From Daphnia carinata (taxonomy: Eukaryota; Arthropoda; Branchiopoda; Diplostraca; Daphniidae): a DNA stretch of 64,000 nucleotides. Positions within the stretch are counted from its first letter, which is position 1. Each line of letters begins with the position of its first letter. The notes beneath the pieces were generated by a model. That model ran no database searches and had not been told where the DNA came from. It saw nothing but the letters and a program-made list of their open reading frames with translations. Where the stretch lies: the NCBI RefSeq assembly GCF_022539665.2, contig NC_081331.1, positions 3,878,501 to 3,942,500 of the forward strand, read 5' to 3'. This document shows, piece by piece, positions 48,707 through 61,061 of this stretch. The translations under genes were made by a program, and so were the position numbers.

Positions 48707-50417
48707 TTAATATAATAATAATAATTGCATTTTCAGAATTCGTAAAGTTCCGTAAGGTTCCTTGTGGAGCTCCGGAAGGTTTCGTTTGACCATTTTTCGT
48801 ATCATTTTGTGTACTCTAGAACGTAAGGATTGCATCAAATACTCAAGGCATAGACACATCTGAAGAAGTTGTATTGCTGGTAATTGTTGATTGGGAATCT
48901 TCGCCACGTCCTCCAGTCGATGTTTCTCATTGATGCAGAACCACGGAAGTTCCGCTTGCAAAGCCTTTGAGTTACAAAGGAAACTTCATCATGTTGTGAT
49001 GCAAAATTGTAAGCTTAATGAATTACCAGGCGGTATTTTGGATGAGAAATAGCGTAAATGATTGGATTAGCGATCGAGGCACTCTTAGCAATCAATGCCG
49101 GCAAAATGGTGACCAAAGGTGTTATCTTATCTTGGTTCCCAACAGCACCTTGTAAAACGATTGCAGCATATGGTGTCCACATAGCTACCCAAAGAGAAAT
49201 ATTCATCATGGCGATTTTGGCGACACGAATTTCTGCGCTCTGGGCATTTTGGTCGGCATTTGACCTAAGCGATGTTACATTCATTTTCTTTGCTTGTTCT
49301 CGCAGCGCCTTTTCATGATGAATGATGGCTCCAACAATGTGGTAATAGCAGAATACGATGATAATAAAGGGCAGGCAGTAATCAAAGACGAATAGACAGC
49401 AAGTGTAAGAAACAGTCTGATTAGAAAAGAAAGAACAAACGAAGCGATTTTATTTTAGTTAATTTGCGCGCAATTTTTATGTAGCTGAAGCATTAATACC
49501 ACCGCATCCCGAGTTAGATAATCAAATGAGCAGGAATCTAAAATTCCTTCCGGAATATACCGTCCCCAGCCGACAAACGGAGTGATGCTCCAGCCAATGG
49601 AGTAAGCCCAGACGAATAAAATAAATGCACCTGCTCTGCCTTTTGATTTTTTAAATTATTAAGATAAATTACATGACAGCCTTAGCAGTAATTAACCATA
49701 TGAATTTCTTGATTAAATTTTTTTTATTCATTCCCTGAAATTATTTAGATGAGGTACGTCCGGCTTACCGTAAGTCATGCGTGTTCCGTTCATCCCATTA
49801 ACGATAACGTTATAGCGATCGTAGCTGATGGCGGCCATAGTGCAGATACTACACAATCCAAAAACAGAGCCGGTGCATGCGTAGAGTTCACACATGAAAG
49901 GCCCAAAAAGCCAAACTCCTCCGTTGAAGCTGTTATAAACGAACATGGGACACTGCGAGATCATCATGCAGAGGTCAGAAAATGCCAAATTGACGACAAA
50001 GATGTTGGCTGGAGTTCTCAAATCCTGTGATTTCGTGAAAAGATGAAGAACCAAGGAATTGCCTAGCTCACAAAACAAACTTGCATGATTGATGTTTTGA
50101 AAGCAAACGGACAATAGCTTTGCTCTACCTGTGATGGAAATGGCACCAAGAAGGATGTAGGCGAGTCCCTAAAAATAGCAAAGAACTTTAGAAGCACATA
50201 AGAACACCTCGATGTGAAGCAAAATTAGTTACCAGCAAGTAGTGCCACATTGGATTGACAGGTGAAATTTATTCCAGTGAGGATGCGTTAACGCCTTCAT
50301 ATCGTCCGGAACCAGATCAACGATGGAAAGTCCAGGTGGATAACCCCAAAGTACCGGCGTCCCGGATGGCCCGCTGGAGCGAAAAGCAACCATTGGATAA
50401 CCGCTGACGTTGGACAT
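48707..50417 (-). pseudogene. Opsin 2 of the array, long-wavelength-type, with two frameshifts
   Basis: Exons on the minus strand: 50417-50233, 50168-50129, 50062-49769, 49639-49500, 49416-49027 and 48964-48707. Exons 2-5 are intact, of the same lengths as in the other two opsins, and keep SYDRYNVIVNG, IPEGILDSCSFDY and the retinal-binding lysine in LIAKSASIANPIIY. Exon 1 is 185 bp, one short of a multiple of three. The reading breaks near 50264, where the sister genes have one more base in the FPPVNPMWHY codons. In the last exon a second break near 48921-48925 replaces the Ser/Thr-rich tail with an unrelated 70-residue extension; the expected kind of tail (STGGRGEDSQST...) is open in another frame and ends at 48843. 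With these breaks the product cannot be a normal opsin. Sequencing or assembly error is the alternative. It may have decayed recently, because the introns remain very like those of opsin 3. Confidence 0.75.
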
Positions 50418-52506
50418 TTTTTTGACAATCTGTAGCAAATAGATTTTAACGTATATGATAATTCTTTAAAAAATTTTAAGGAAAAACAAACAAGCTGAAA
50501 GAGAGTTACTTGAGCTCTGGCTGATTGCCCTTTCGACTGGATCAGTCACTCGGATGTTTCAGGCTTTTAAAGTACCTGTTTTAACGAGGTGATATTTATA
50601 CCTGTTCGATTACCACCCCGGTAAGTGATGACCTTTAATGAATTACAAACTAATTGGCTTATTAAAATGGGTTTTTACACAGATTCAGCCAATGAAGGTA
50701 AACTAAATCCTGACATTGACCTTCACTTCTGACAGACTCCCCCCCCCCCCCCCCCCACATTATTTAGGAAGGTCCTGAACTACATCGTTAGCTAAGCATG
50801 GCTTACCCTTGTTTTCCTGAACATCAATCTATGTGAGGGTAAGACTGCGTCTAACGAGATTGGTAAGCAAGGTTTAGTACTTTAAATCCTTTTTTTTTAA
50901 TTACGTAACGTAGTAGGTGTATCATACATGTAGCTGGATCATCCATGTGCTACATCAAAGCCAATTTTCCATAGCACATTTTCTTTTTTCAGAGAGAAAA
51001 ACACATCGTTCTTCTAGCCGTGAAGAAGCCAAACAAATTTGAAAGGTTTCCAGTGTGCGTGAATAACTGGGGATATTGTCAGGTAGGGTATATTACCGAT
51101 ATAACAATTTTGGTTGGTTTTAACACAGAGTTGAACTTGAAAGCCGAGGAAAGCCCGCATGATTCTTGATCCTTGCCGACCCAAATAGAAATAGCGAAAC
51201 CATTTTAGTTTTGGCTCGTTCGTTATGGCCTGTATTGAGATCATAACTGGTAGTGTGTACTAGTAGCCAAATGCGCTTCACGTCTCCCTAGCAACATCGG
51301 ATATGTACCTGCTTGTTTGGCTCATCCTGGTCTATTTCTAGCAACACATGCCAACGCGTCCGGGAAAAGAGGTCGCGTGAGTTATTTTTTTAATCCCATT
51401 ATATTTTTGTAATTATTGTAGCAACGTACTAACGTTTTCTAATTCACGCAAGATACGGAGCAGGCCTACATCTTCGGCGGGGAAAACTTCCGTTGCGTGG
51501 TGAACGTCTATTGTACTGTGCATCTACGTCTACTACAAAGCACCAACGGATTGATTAAGGTACTTAACGAAAAAATTCATCAAAGCATAGTTGGGAAACA
51601 TTCTCTTGGATGTTGATCTAGATAATTTATTCGACGTCGATGAAACATCAGCGGCGACCTCCTTGCCGTGGAATTTACACCACGTTGTACCGGAGTATTC
51701 CGTTCAGTTAGGGAAGATTGGACGGCCTTTTGATTTCAGCATTGCACAGCAGATGATAAGGTATGTTTTGCATCAAATTTTATGGTATCTCGTATCGTTA
51801 TACCTTAGCTGCTCCTTACAAGCGTCTATAAGGGGTTAATTACGAAATGCAAACTGTTATTACTCGTTTCCGCAAATGCTTGCCAACGTAGACAGCTGGA
51901 TAACTTACTGTTCTATCATACGTCTCCCGAAAATTAGAATGCAGCCAAAACGGGAATTCACGAAATTCCACTTAAAATTATGTCTGATAGAAATTCTGAG
52001 GGTTGAGTGTGAAACTGTAGAATAAGACACAGTTTAACGTATGCTTGGGTCGTTTAATCCTATTAGGTAACGTGTTGAACAATTGCGTATAGTAATATGT
52101 GTTTAAAATATAAGAATCACTACCTTCCATATAATCATAAAATCGAATTAGGTCACAAATTAAGGTCATATTGTTGCATACATCATACCGAAAATTGATT
52201 CACTTAAACTAATAATATATAAAGAATTACTTACAAGCAAGCTTTTTTCGTTACGCTGCAAAATAGCTACTTTTTTCGTTTGGTATGTCAACAATTTAAC
52301 AAGTTCAGTTCACTAGGTAAACGGAAGAAAATTTTTCGTCGTCCACGTAAACTCAACTAGTAAAGCACACTAATTCTGTCCATTAAGGGATTACACCGCT
52401 AGACTGTAACACGTAGGTACATAAGAATGAGTAATTTCGCTTAAAGTAAATTCTTTGTTTCGATCGTTAGCTTTAGGCAAGAAGGGCAATCCACATTTGA
52501 TCTCAT
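50418..52506. other. Intergenic DNA between opsins 2 and 3, with a coding-like fragment
   Basis: Holds the opsin 2 promoter, a pure run of 18 C at 50739-50756, and a coding-like fragment at about 51451-51763 (described separately). The remainder shows no supported feature. Confidence 0.4.
51451..51763 (+). pseudogene. Possible gene fragment, unrecognised
   Basis: Two adjacent open segments look protein-like: TEQAYIFGGENFRCVVNVYC, then, after a frame change near 51560-51590, NILLDVDLDNLFDVDETSAA and further on a Phe/Pro/Gln-rich stretch ending at a good donor (AAG|GTATG near 51762). The gap between them looks like GT...AG but is only 31 bp, too short for an intron. No partner exon was found on either side. 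It may be a decayed gene remnant or chance; I do not recognise the family. Confidence 0.25.
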
Positions 52507-54130
52507 CTAGCTGGTACTAGCAGTACAGGCAGAGGTTTGCGACTGCGTTTCTCCACCGGGGGGAGCTTTCTCGTTGATGCAAAACCACGGAAGAGCGGTT
52601 TGCAAAGCCTTTTACGAAAAGAAAGAAAAAAATTAATTTTAAGTACAGCCCAATCGATAAGGCCTTAATTGGAATGATGGGCATCTTACCAGGCGATACT
52701 TCGGATGCGAGATGGCGTAGACAATCGGATTAGCTATTGAAGCACTTTTAGCAATCAATGCTGGCAAAATAGTAACCAACGGTGTGATCTTGTCTTGATT
52801 TCCAACAGCTCCTTGCAAACAAATGGTAGCGTAGGGAGTCCACATAGCCACCCAAAGAGCGATGTTGGCCATAGCAACTTTTGCGACACGAATTTCAGCA
52901 CTCTGAGCATTCTGGTCGGCATTTGAACGAAGCGATGTTACATTCATTTTCTTTGCTTGCTCACGCAAAGCCTTTTCATGGTGGATGATAGCTCCAACAA
53001 TGTGGTAATAGCAGAATACGATGATAATAAGTGGCATGCAATAGTCAAAAACGAAGAGGCAGCAAGTGTAAGAAACAGTCTGATTTAAAAGGAATAGAAA
53101 ATCAAGCGATTTCATTCTGGTTAATTTTGTACGCGAGTTGTATGTAGTTGAGGCATTAGTACCACCGCATCCCGAGTTAGATAATCAAATGAGCAGGAAT
53201 CTAAAATTCCTTCCGGTATGTATCGTCCCCAGCCGATGAAGGGAGTGATACTCCATCCAATGGCGTAAGCCCAGACGAATAAAATAAATGCACCCGCTCT
53301 ACCTTTTGATTTTTAAAACAATTATGACAAATTACATTATAGCCTATGTAGTAAATAACCATATGAATTTCTTGATTAAATTTTCTTATTCATTCCCTGA
53401 AATTATTTAGACGAGGTGCATCCGGCTTACCGTAGGTCATACGCGTTCCGTTCATCCCATTGACGATAACGTTATAGCGATCGTAACTGATGGCAGCCAT
53501 TGTACAGATGCTACACAATCCGAAAATAGAGCCGGTGCAGGCGTATAATTCACACAAGAATGGCCCAAAAAGCCAAACTCCACCGTTGAAGCAGTTGAGG
53601 ACAAACATTGGAAACTGCGTGATCATCATGCACAAGTCGGAGAAAGCCAAATTCACAACAAACATGTTGGCTGGTGTTCTTAAATCTTTTGTTTTCATAA
53701 ACAGATGAAGAACCAAGGAATTGCCTGAATTAATAGGTGAATAAAAACAATATAATACATTCTCTTAAGCATGATGACAAAAGTTCAAATTTAGGATTAT
53801 CGACATACCCGTGATGGAGGTGATACCCAATACAATGTAGAGGAGTCCCTACAGAAAAGTAAATGATTATAACAGGTACTACAAGGTGAACTTACAAAGC
53901 TCAATTCATAATCTTAGAAATGTCTCAATCCAACGTTAACAATAACAACTTACAAGCAGATAGTGCCACATTGGATTGACAGGGGGGAATTTTCGCCAGT
54001 GAGGATGAATCATATCCAGCATATCTTCTGGAACTGTGTCGATGATGGATGCACCTGGAGGAAAGCCCCAAACAACCGGTGGCTTCCCAGCAGATCGGTA
54101 AGCAAAACTTTCGTTTAGTTGATTGTCCAT
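52507..54130 (-). CDS. Opsin 3 of the array (long-wavelength-type rhabdomeric opsin)
   Basis: Six minus-strand exons: 54130-53954, 53848-53809, 53724-53431, 53302-53163, 53079-52690 and 52608-52507, giving 380 residues with no frame break. Landmarks: HPHWRKFPPVNPMWHYLL, NMFVVNLAFSDLCMM, SYDRYNVIVNG, IPEGILDSCSFDY, WTPYA, the retinal Lys near 328 in IAKSASIANPIVY, and HPKYRL. The tail is Ser/Thr-rich (GETQSQTSACTASTS). The start ATG at 54130 aligns with the starts of the sister genes; an in-frame ATG at 54190 would add 20 residues and is less likely. It is much closer to opsin 2 than to opsin 1, including in introns 3 and 4. The expected role is Gq-coupled phototransduction in rhabdoms. Spectral tuning cannot be read reliably from the sequence. 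Confidence 0.94.
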
Positions 54131-55945
54131 CTTGTTGTTAAGATGTCGTCGTCTATTATTCGAAACTGTAACTTCAGAGCTGAGACTCAACTCTTCTCTC
54201 GTCTACCTGACGAATGGGCTCGTTGGTGAGGATACAATGGCTATTGTATGTTTAAATACCGCACGTCACTTTTACCCCCCACGTCTTCCCTTTAATTTAT
54301 GCCTGAAATTCAAGTAGAGGCGAAACGTTTGAATGGCCTCATAGATGCGCGTCATGTATAAAGATGCACTGCCCCTACCAGATTGTGATATGCTGTATCT
54401 TTAATTGAGTTAGACAAGGGCTAAGGGCTTTGAACCAGCTGGCGAAGAAAATTCTAGGATGGGCGTGCGTTTGCGATTGGAGTATTGTTATGGGCTTATA
54501 TAACAAAAAATCGCTTTCCCTCTTGCAGCAAAGTCGATTTAGCTTAGATTTTTTCATTTTTTTTTTAGTTGCGCCAAATGTTGTTTTCTCCTTCTTATAA
54601 CCCCTTCATCGTAGTTTGCGTCAGTAAAATTATGAGTGTAATCTTATGGCCTCATAACGCCATAAACTTTTATTATCGTAAAATTTTGTTTAGAAAAGCC
54701 CGAAAGACTATGTTCAAGGTATAATTTTTTTTTTCTACTAATCGTTCTAGATTCCTATTCAGTTTATAAAGAAAAAAAAACCTATCGAGTAAATGATTTG
54801 AAGCTGTAGGACGTTTCGATTTTTATTTTGATGGGCTTGTACTATGATGATGCTGTTACCTATAACTATGCAAGGAATCCGACCAAATGTATCACGATCG
54901 CTTGGACAAAGACTACGTTAGCTTTTAAGTTGCTCGTAAAGAGTAATCGGATTGATAGAAGGAGTAGGGGAATTCTGAAGCTCGTAACGCTTAAAAAGAA
55001 CATTCGTAAACAAAAATTTTTCTCTCATTGAAAACGTTTGATGGGCGGCAAGCTAGCAATTGCAACTTAAGCTGGGTGTTACCGTATAATCAGATTTCGC
55101 GTATTGTATTGTAAAAGAATAGGCTGTCTCCTCTTTACTTTCTGATTATTGCAGTGTTTTCCTTTGCTACGGAAGAGCGCCAATCGATAAAAAGAAATCC
55201 CCCATTAATTGATTCAGTTTTTTATCAGTTTATTTTAAAAATCGTCAATGGGATAAAACTGTATTGCAGCTATTTTCCATTCACAATATAATTACATCTC
55301 TGGGTTGCTGGCAAGGATTATGCATTTGTGCGTACACCTTCGGGTACGATGCAGTTATAATTGGATTACTTGGGCATTCAAATTTTAGGTTTAAGGCAGT
55401 TTGTTATGACGCAGTCTATTCCTGATTGCAGTTAATTTTTTATTTTATTCACGAGACAAGAGAATAAATCCAATTGAGGGTTGTATAAGTGTGGTTCACA
55501 CGGAATAATTCATTTAATGATATGTGCACTCCTACTGCTTCTGTAGAGGTTTCTTTAGATCTAAGATAGTAAAATGAAATAATGGATATTTTATACTATA
55601 AGCTGTAGGAATAAGCTTTGGCCAGCCTTAGAAAACGGTGTCTGTGCTGATATAAATTTTAATGTGTTATGTAAATGTCTAAACGTTTAAAATGACTGGT
55701 GAACGTCTCATGAATCGCAACACTTTTAACCACCGCCTTTTAAAAATTTGAATTTGGTTTGCAAGAACGTCCACTAGATGGCCAATGAACATATTGCCTT
55801 TGAAAGATTTGCACGTTATGATGCTTTTCGAAATATTTTGATAGAACTGCTGATCGTCCAGATAAAAATTCCTGAAAGTCACGGACTTTTCTTACATGGA
55901 TTCATCTTATTGTGATAATGTAAGTCCGAAAGCAAGACTTCAGGA
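54131..55945. other. Intergenic DNA between opsin 3 and the xylosyltransferase gene
   Basis: Contains the opsin 3 promoter on the minus strand and the xylosyltransferase promoter on the plus strand. No coding exon, RNA gene or repeat was recognised. Confidence 0.4.
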
Positions 55946-57408
55946 ATGGCGAGAAAAACTTGGCTTTTTATTCGAGCTGGAGTGTTTATTTCTCTCTTGC
56001 TAGTCCTCTGGAATTTTTTCTGGGTGTTGAAACTGCAACAACCCCAGCAGCTAGTTCCTTCTAAAATTTATTCAATTTTCACATCCCCTGTGCCTCAGCT
56101 TACAAAGCCAGAAAAGTTAAATACCTTAAAGAGGCATTTCTCTGCAAATGTTCAACAGGAAAAGCCACAAGAAATTCGCATAGCAGCAGTTGTGTGTGGG
56201 AATCGGACCAATGAAACCCTAGTTATGATCAAATCTGCTTTGATTCTGAGTAGAACTTTCACCAGATTCATACTATTTGCTGATGAAAATGCAACTTCTG
56301 CCTTGAATGCAACAGTCAAACAGTGGCCTGACAATGTTTTAAACCACATGTCTCTTGATCTCCGTCCTATAACTTTTCCACGCGAAAAGGCTGAAGAATG
56401 GAAGAAGTTATTTAAACCATGTGCATCCCAAAGACTTTTTCTTCCAGTAAGTTTTAGTCTAGTAACATTTCTTACATACAACACTTAATAATTTTCATTC
56501 ATCTTTATCCTTTTATAGAGTTTGCTAGAAGAAGTGGATTCAGTATTGTATGTGGATACTGACACACTTTTTCTCACCTCCCCATTGCAGATTTGGGAAC
56601 ACTTCAATAAAATGAATGAAATGCATATGGCTGCTCTTGCACCTGAGCATGAAGATCATTCTACTGGATGGTACAACAGATTTGCAAGGCATCCTTATTA
56701 TGGGAATTTAGGTATATTAGTTAAAAGTTCATGAAATTTTCATTGATTTTAAATATTAATAATTCTTCGTAAAAACAGGAGTAAACTCGGGAGTGATGCT
56801 GATGAATTTGACAAGAATGAGGCAGTTTGGTTGGGAAAAATATGTTGTTCCAATATATCAAGAATATAAATCCAAAATCGTTTGGGGTGACCAAGACATC
56901 ATCAATATAGTCTTCCACTTTTATGCCGAAAAGCTTTACGTTTATCCCTGTCACTACAACTACCGTCCAGATCATTGGTAAGTGATTCAAAAAACCACCG
57001 CTAGCCGTGCATTAACTATCCTCTTTTACTTCCAGTATGTACATGAGTGTTTGTAAGGCAGCCGAAGAAGAAGGAATCATGGTCTTACATGGAAATAGAG
57101 GAAGCTTCCACAATAAGAAACAACCAGCCTTCAAGGCAATTTATTCTTCAATTCAACAGGTCCTTAAATTTAAGTGGACAATAATAGTAACACTTGGTGT
57201 TAAAAACCGAACTATTTTACCGCAGCATTCCTTTGGCGATAATTTGCAAACACTGTTGGACGATATGAAACACAGCCTTACAGAAACTATTCATACCAAT
57301 TGTGGGAAAATCATTGATTCGTTACCAAAGCTCTTGCAGATTAAAAAAAAGTATCAAACGTCGGACAAAGAAACAAGGACTTTGACGGAGACAGGTTGGA
57401 GGAGGTAA
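55946..57408 (+). CDS. GXYLT1: Glucoside xylosyltransferase (GXYLT/shams, GT8 family)
   Basis: Exons: 55946-56446, 56519-56711, 56779-56977, 57036-57159 and 57226-57408. A type II membrane start is clear: a short basic tail, then a signal anchor at residues 9-28 ([20 protein letters not shown]). The GT8 domain follows, with [20 protein letters not shown], the metal-binding DxD motif in LYVDTDTLF (about residues 180-182), [30 protein letters not shown] and [18 protein letters not shown]. These match vertebrate GXYLT1/2 and Drosophila shams block by block. The enzyme adds the first xylose to O-linked glucose on EGF repeats, notably of Notch, in the Golgi or ER. The 57160-57225 intron is 66 bp and open in frame. 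It was removed because the family shows no sequence there and both splice sites fit. Confidence 0.92.
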
Positions 57409-60400
57409 TCTCAGCTATCATATTGAGGCCAAATTTTTATTTGAAGTAACGTTGATAGAAATCCTTGTGGCATGCGCTAGATTCATGCAAATTTTTCTTG
57501 CTAGTCGTAAGCATATGCAAGCTTTATTGAATATTGGAATCGATGTTATATATGAAGGTGACATGGAAGCAAACAACGCTAATACAATTTTGAATTTCTC
57601 GCAATTGTAATTTGCTGCAGGTATTTGAGATTCACAACATGCATGCAAAATATGAGTTTTACACTAAGGCGACTAATAATTTCCATACGTATTTGCAGAA
57701 ACGTTTCGAGGGAAAAGGTTTGTCACTGAATCTTAGTAAAAGTTTATTAAAAAATTCAGTTGGCACTTCTTTCACTGTTACGGTGATTAATTGGTCATTA
57801 TTTAGGAGTAAAGCGCCATTGAAATGGAAGTATAGCTCCTACTTTCTACTTGCCCTAGAACCTAGTAGGTTTTTTACTGGACAATATCGTTTGGGTACAA
57901 TTGTCTTATCTGGAAGGCGATCTATTTTCATTTATTTGAAAATTCATTGAAGTTGAACTAAGAAGCCCCAAGCCATGGGCGTAACAGGGAAACCTTTTGA
58001 AACTTGGTCAAGTGATAATTAGGCATTACATTCCACGAATTGATCCATGGCTGAACAAGTAGCACGCCACCTTGATTTTCGTGCCTCTGTGAGCTTCATG
58101 TCGTAGCCCCTGACCATTTGGCGACACAGTTTTTACTTCAACTTGAATACTAGATTGAATGAAGAGGAATTCTATTGTGATCGACCGTCAAAACATCATA
58201 TCGCGTTCGAAAATCGTAAGATCATATTTACTCATTATTTTCTTCCAATTGCTACAGTCACAGCCACTATAATGTCTTGAAAACTTAATCTACTTTTCCT
58301 TGAAAAAATAACTAATTGCCACTATGTCACAGTTGTTGCCAGTGATGCCTCAGTTGGAAAACCTTAACTCTTTGGACACTTACCTTGATTCTTACGGTGG
58401 GAAAATCGCCACAAATATGGTGCGTATTACTTTCACACGTCTTATTTTTTTTTTTAGTTCTCAGACTGGATATCGGTAGGAATTAAATTGAAATGCGCCA
58501 GCATAAGCGTAAAATAATCACTAAAGGTACAACCTCTTTTGTGCTCTACTTATAATCCCTCCGCTCAGTGCCTCTTGGTTAGTGCCCTTAACTACTACCT
58601 CTTTCATGCTGCTGCACTTTGCCCCCTTCATTATATTTTTAAAAACATTTGAGCAAAGAAATCACTCTTTGCTAGCGTCGTATTGAAAATACTTGACTTG
58701 GATGACACCCCGTATCTTTAATTCAGTTAGATTTTAGTAAAACTTTCACGATGCTCCGTCACGCTCGAAAGCTCGACTAGCCTCATTTCTTAATCGGTCA
58801 CGATAGCTCTAGTAGAAAGCACTAATGTTTTACATCGTCTTGCGTAATGGGCATCCAAAAATACCATTGGCGTCCTGTGCACGTGTGCCATTTCCTGTAA
58901 TAAATGGGGCCTAAATTTGAATTATAGCTTTAAAAAATGCGAGTTTCTCAACTATTTTTTAAATAAAAATACTTGAATTTAATGTCAGTCCTACATGCTT
59001 AAGAAACATACGATTGAGTATGCATGTACGGTAACCCCATTTTTATTTCCCTGTTCGCCTACAGCCTCTAAAAGCTTAGTGCTCGCTATGCACTATTTCG
59101 CTATAGATAAATCCCTAAAATGTAAATCAATTAACATTTAATATTTATGGAGAGCAATGTTTCTTTATTCGGGTATCAACAATCGAATCATTCGAGCTTT
59201 TAGTCATAATTGAGCATATCGTTACCGGCTGGTTTTTTCTTTCATGTTTGCCATTGAACTCGGCGCTAGGCACGATGAAACGAAGGCATAATGAAAACGC
59301 ATTAATATTTTGGTTTCATTATTTTTTTTTTAAATGAAAACTATGCAAAGAGGGCCGAGGCAGTAATAATTCCGGTTGAATGTTCGTAGTTCTTCCGCTG
59401 TTTCTTTTCAGTCAAAATTACATGAAGCTACATTAGGGTACTTTAATGGTACAACAATTCCATAACGGGATCACTTGTTGGCTTGATTTCATAAGGCTTA
59501 TTGAAGACTGAAACAAAGCATTCGAAATGGTACATGCTGTCATTTCACATGCACCAAAGATAATTGCAACAGAAATGTAGTGTTTCTTCATGTTAACTTC
59601 CAGTTTCTTTCATTTGGAGGCATTATTTTGTAATTTTTCCGATAATTCAAGTTCCGTGTACTGATATACGAAAATGTTATGTTCCCTTAAAAAGCGTTAC
59701 ATAAGAGCCTAATTCACTGGAAACACTTCAAACGTTTCATCGCATAATATATCCGTTAGGCTAGTGTGAAACTTCGTACGTGAAACTAACGTGATGTATT
59801 CTGTCAAAGTGGCAAAAACTTCGACGATATCGCATTGTAATTCTTCGAAAAAATCAAGCTAGGATTTAAAATCCAATTAAGCGTTATGTGTGCCATTCTT
59901 CAATGGTTTTGCGAAAGACGATTCGAGGCTATTTACACTTGTACAACTTCAACTCGCTTTACAATGCAAAACAATGAAAAAAAATGTATTCCAATATTTT
60001 TATTTTATCGATATCAAAATACTCAGTTCTTAACTTTGTACACCATACCGTAGCAAAATGCGTCAAGTTTGAACGAAAGCTTTCGGGATTTGATTATTCA
60101 TTGTTGCTTGTCACGCTTGCCACCCTATCGTATTTCTAGAATTTCTATGACGTGTTTGCCATACAGAATTGGAAATTTACAATCTGAGAAAATTCACGCG
60201 GTGGTGACACTGCCTTAAAAAGGTTTACAAGGAGCGCTCAGTCTTTTAAGAACTCATTAGCAATTCCATTTTCTTTTCAGACATCTCTAATGGCACGTGA
60301 AAACTGGATCCTTTCATCGTTTGCGACCCAGTCGGTATTTCCACTGAACCTGATGTTTCAATTATGCACAATAATAAATAATTGAAAAAATTATTATCTC

Positions 60401-60654
60401 TAAATAGGTAACAGGAAAATCACGTGTAAGGTAAACGTGACATTATTGAACTTCAGTGATTCAAAGGCTTTTGGTTGTTTTTAATATTTAAACTATATAA
60501 AAACAGGTTCTAAAAAGTAAGTAGACTAATCCCGGTTGAGTGCCATGATTAGCCCGCATATCAGTTTGGAACCAAGCATTGCAATGCTACGTCATACTTT
60601 TATCTCACCGGCTGGTCAAAGAAATAAATATAATTAGTAGTAGAAAATCTTCCA

Positions 60655-60717
60655 AGCTGTTTCCTGTTCGCCTGCGTCCGTAGGAGGAGAATCACTCCTA
60701 CGTTAAAGGAAACAGCT
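60655..60717. repeat. Nested perfect inverted repeat (63 bp)
   Basis: AGCTGTTTCC (60655-60664) pairs exactly with GGAAACAGCT (60708-60717). Inside it GTAGGAG (60680-60686) pairs exactly with CTCCTAC (60695-60701), leaving an 8-base loop and an asymmetric internal loop. As RNA this is a compact hairpin. It could be a small transposon remnant, a structured RNA or a cruciform site; no function can be assigned. Confidence 0.6.
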
Positions 60718-60895
60718 CTGTGAAATTAAAATTTTTCAGTAGTTGTACAGTACAACATCAGATGGCGGTCATAGCAACTAACAGCTTAGCAATAGTAAAA
60801 ACTGTGTGGAAAAAATAAAACGTCACAGTTCAAAAGGATGCGCGGAGTACGTCTATATGGCAATATGGCAATCCGTTTTACATAAAAAAAAAAAA

Positions 60896-60936
60896 TGTCG
60901 GAAAAAAAAATCGCACTTTTTTCTTTTTTTCCGACA
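60896..60936. repeat. Perfect 13-bp hairpin with A/T stem
   Basis: TGTCGGAAAAAAA (60896-60908) is the exact reverse complement of TTTTTTTCCGACA (60924-60936), with a 15-base spacer. It lies about 125 bp before the ATG of the small gene at 61062. It could be a foldback remnant or a promoter-proximal structure. Confidence 0.6.
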
Positions 60937-61061
60937 CGTAGCCATCTACCGTTCAGACTCGTTATTACTGGCGTAGGCAATTTCAGTCCATTGGATGCCA
61001 TTCGCAGTTAGTTCAGTAGCGTGGACAGAGAATAACGCGTGGCTGGAGGAACAATTGAAAA

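Larger units (their letters stand above)
57409..61061. other. Gene-poor AT-rich stretch
   Basis: No coding exon was supported over 3.6 kb. An open frame at 57612-57950 is not recognised. Two hairpins near the right end are listed separately. The 5' sequence of the small gene at 61062 presumably lies in the last few hundred bases. Confidence 0.4.

Noticed and set aside
57612-57950. 112-codon open frame after the xylosyltransferase gene
   Set aside because: It begins close after a possible acceptor (CTGCAG), so a small exon is conceivable, but nothing in the translation resembles a known protein and it does not extend the glycosyltransferase C terminus seen in the family.
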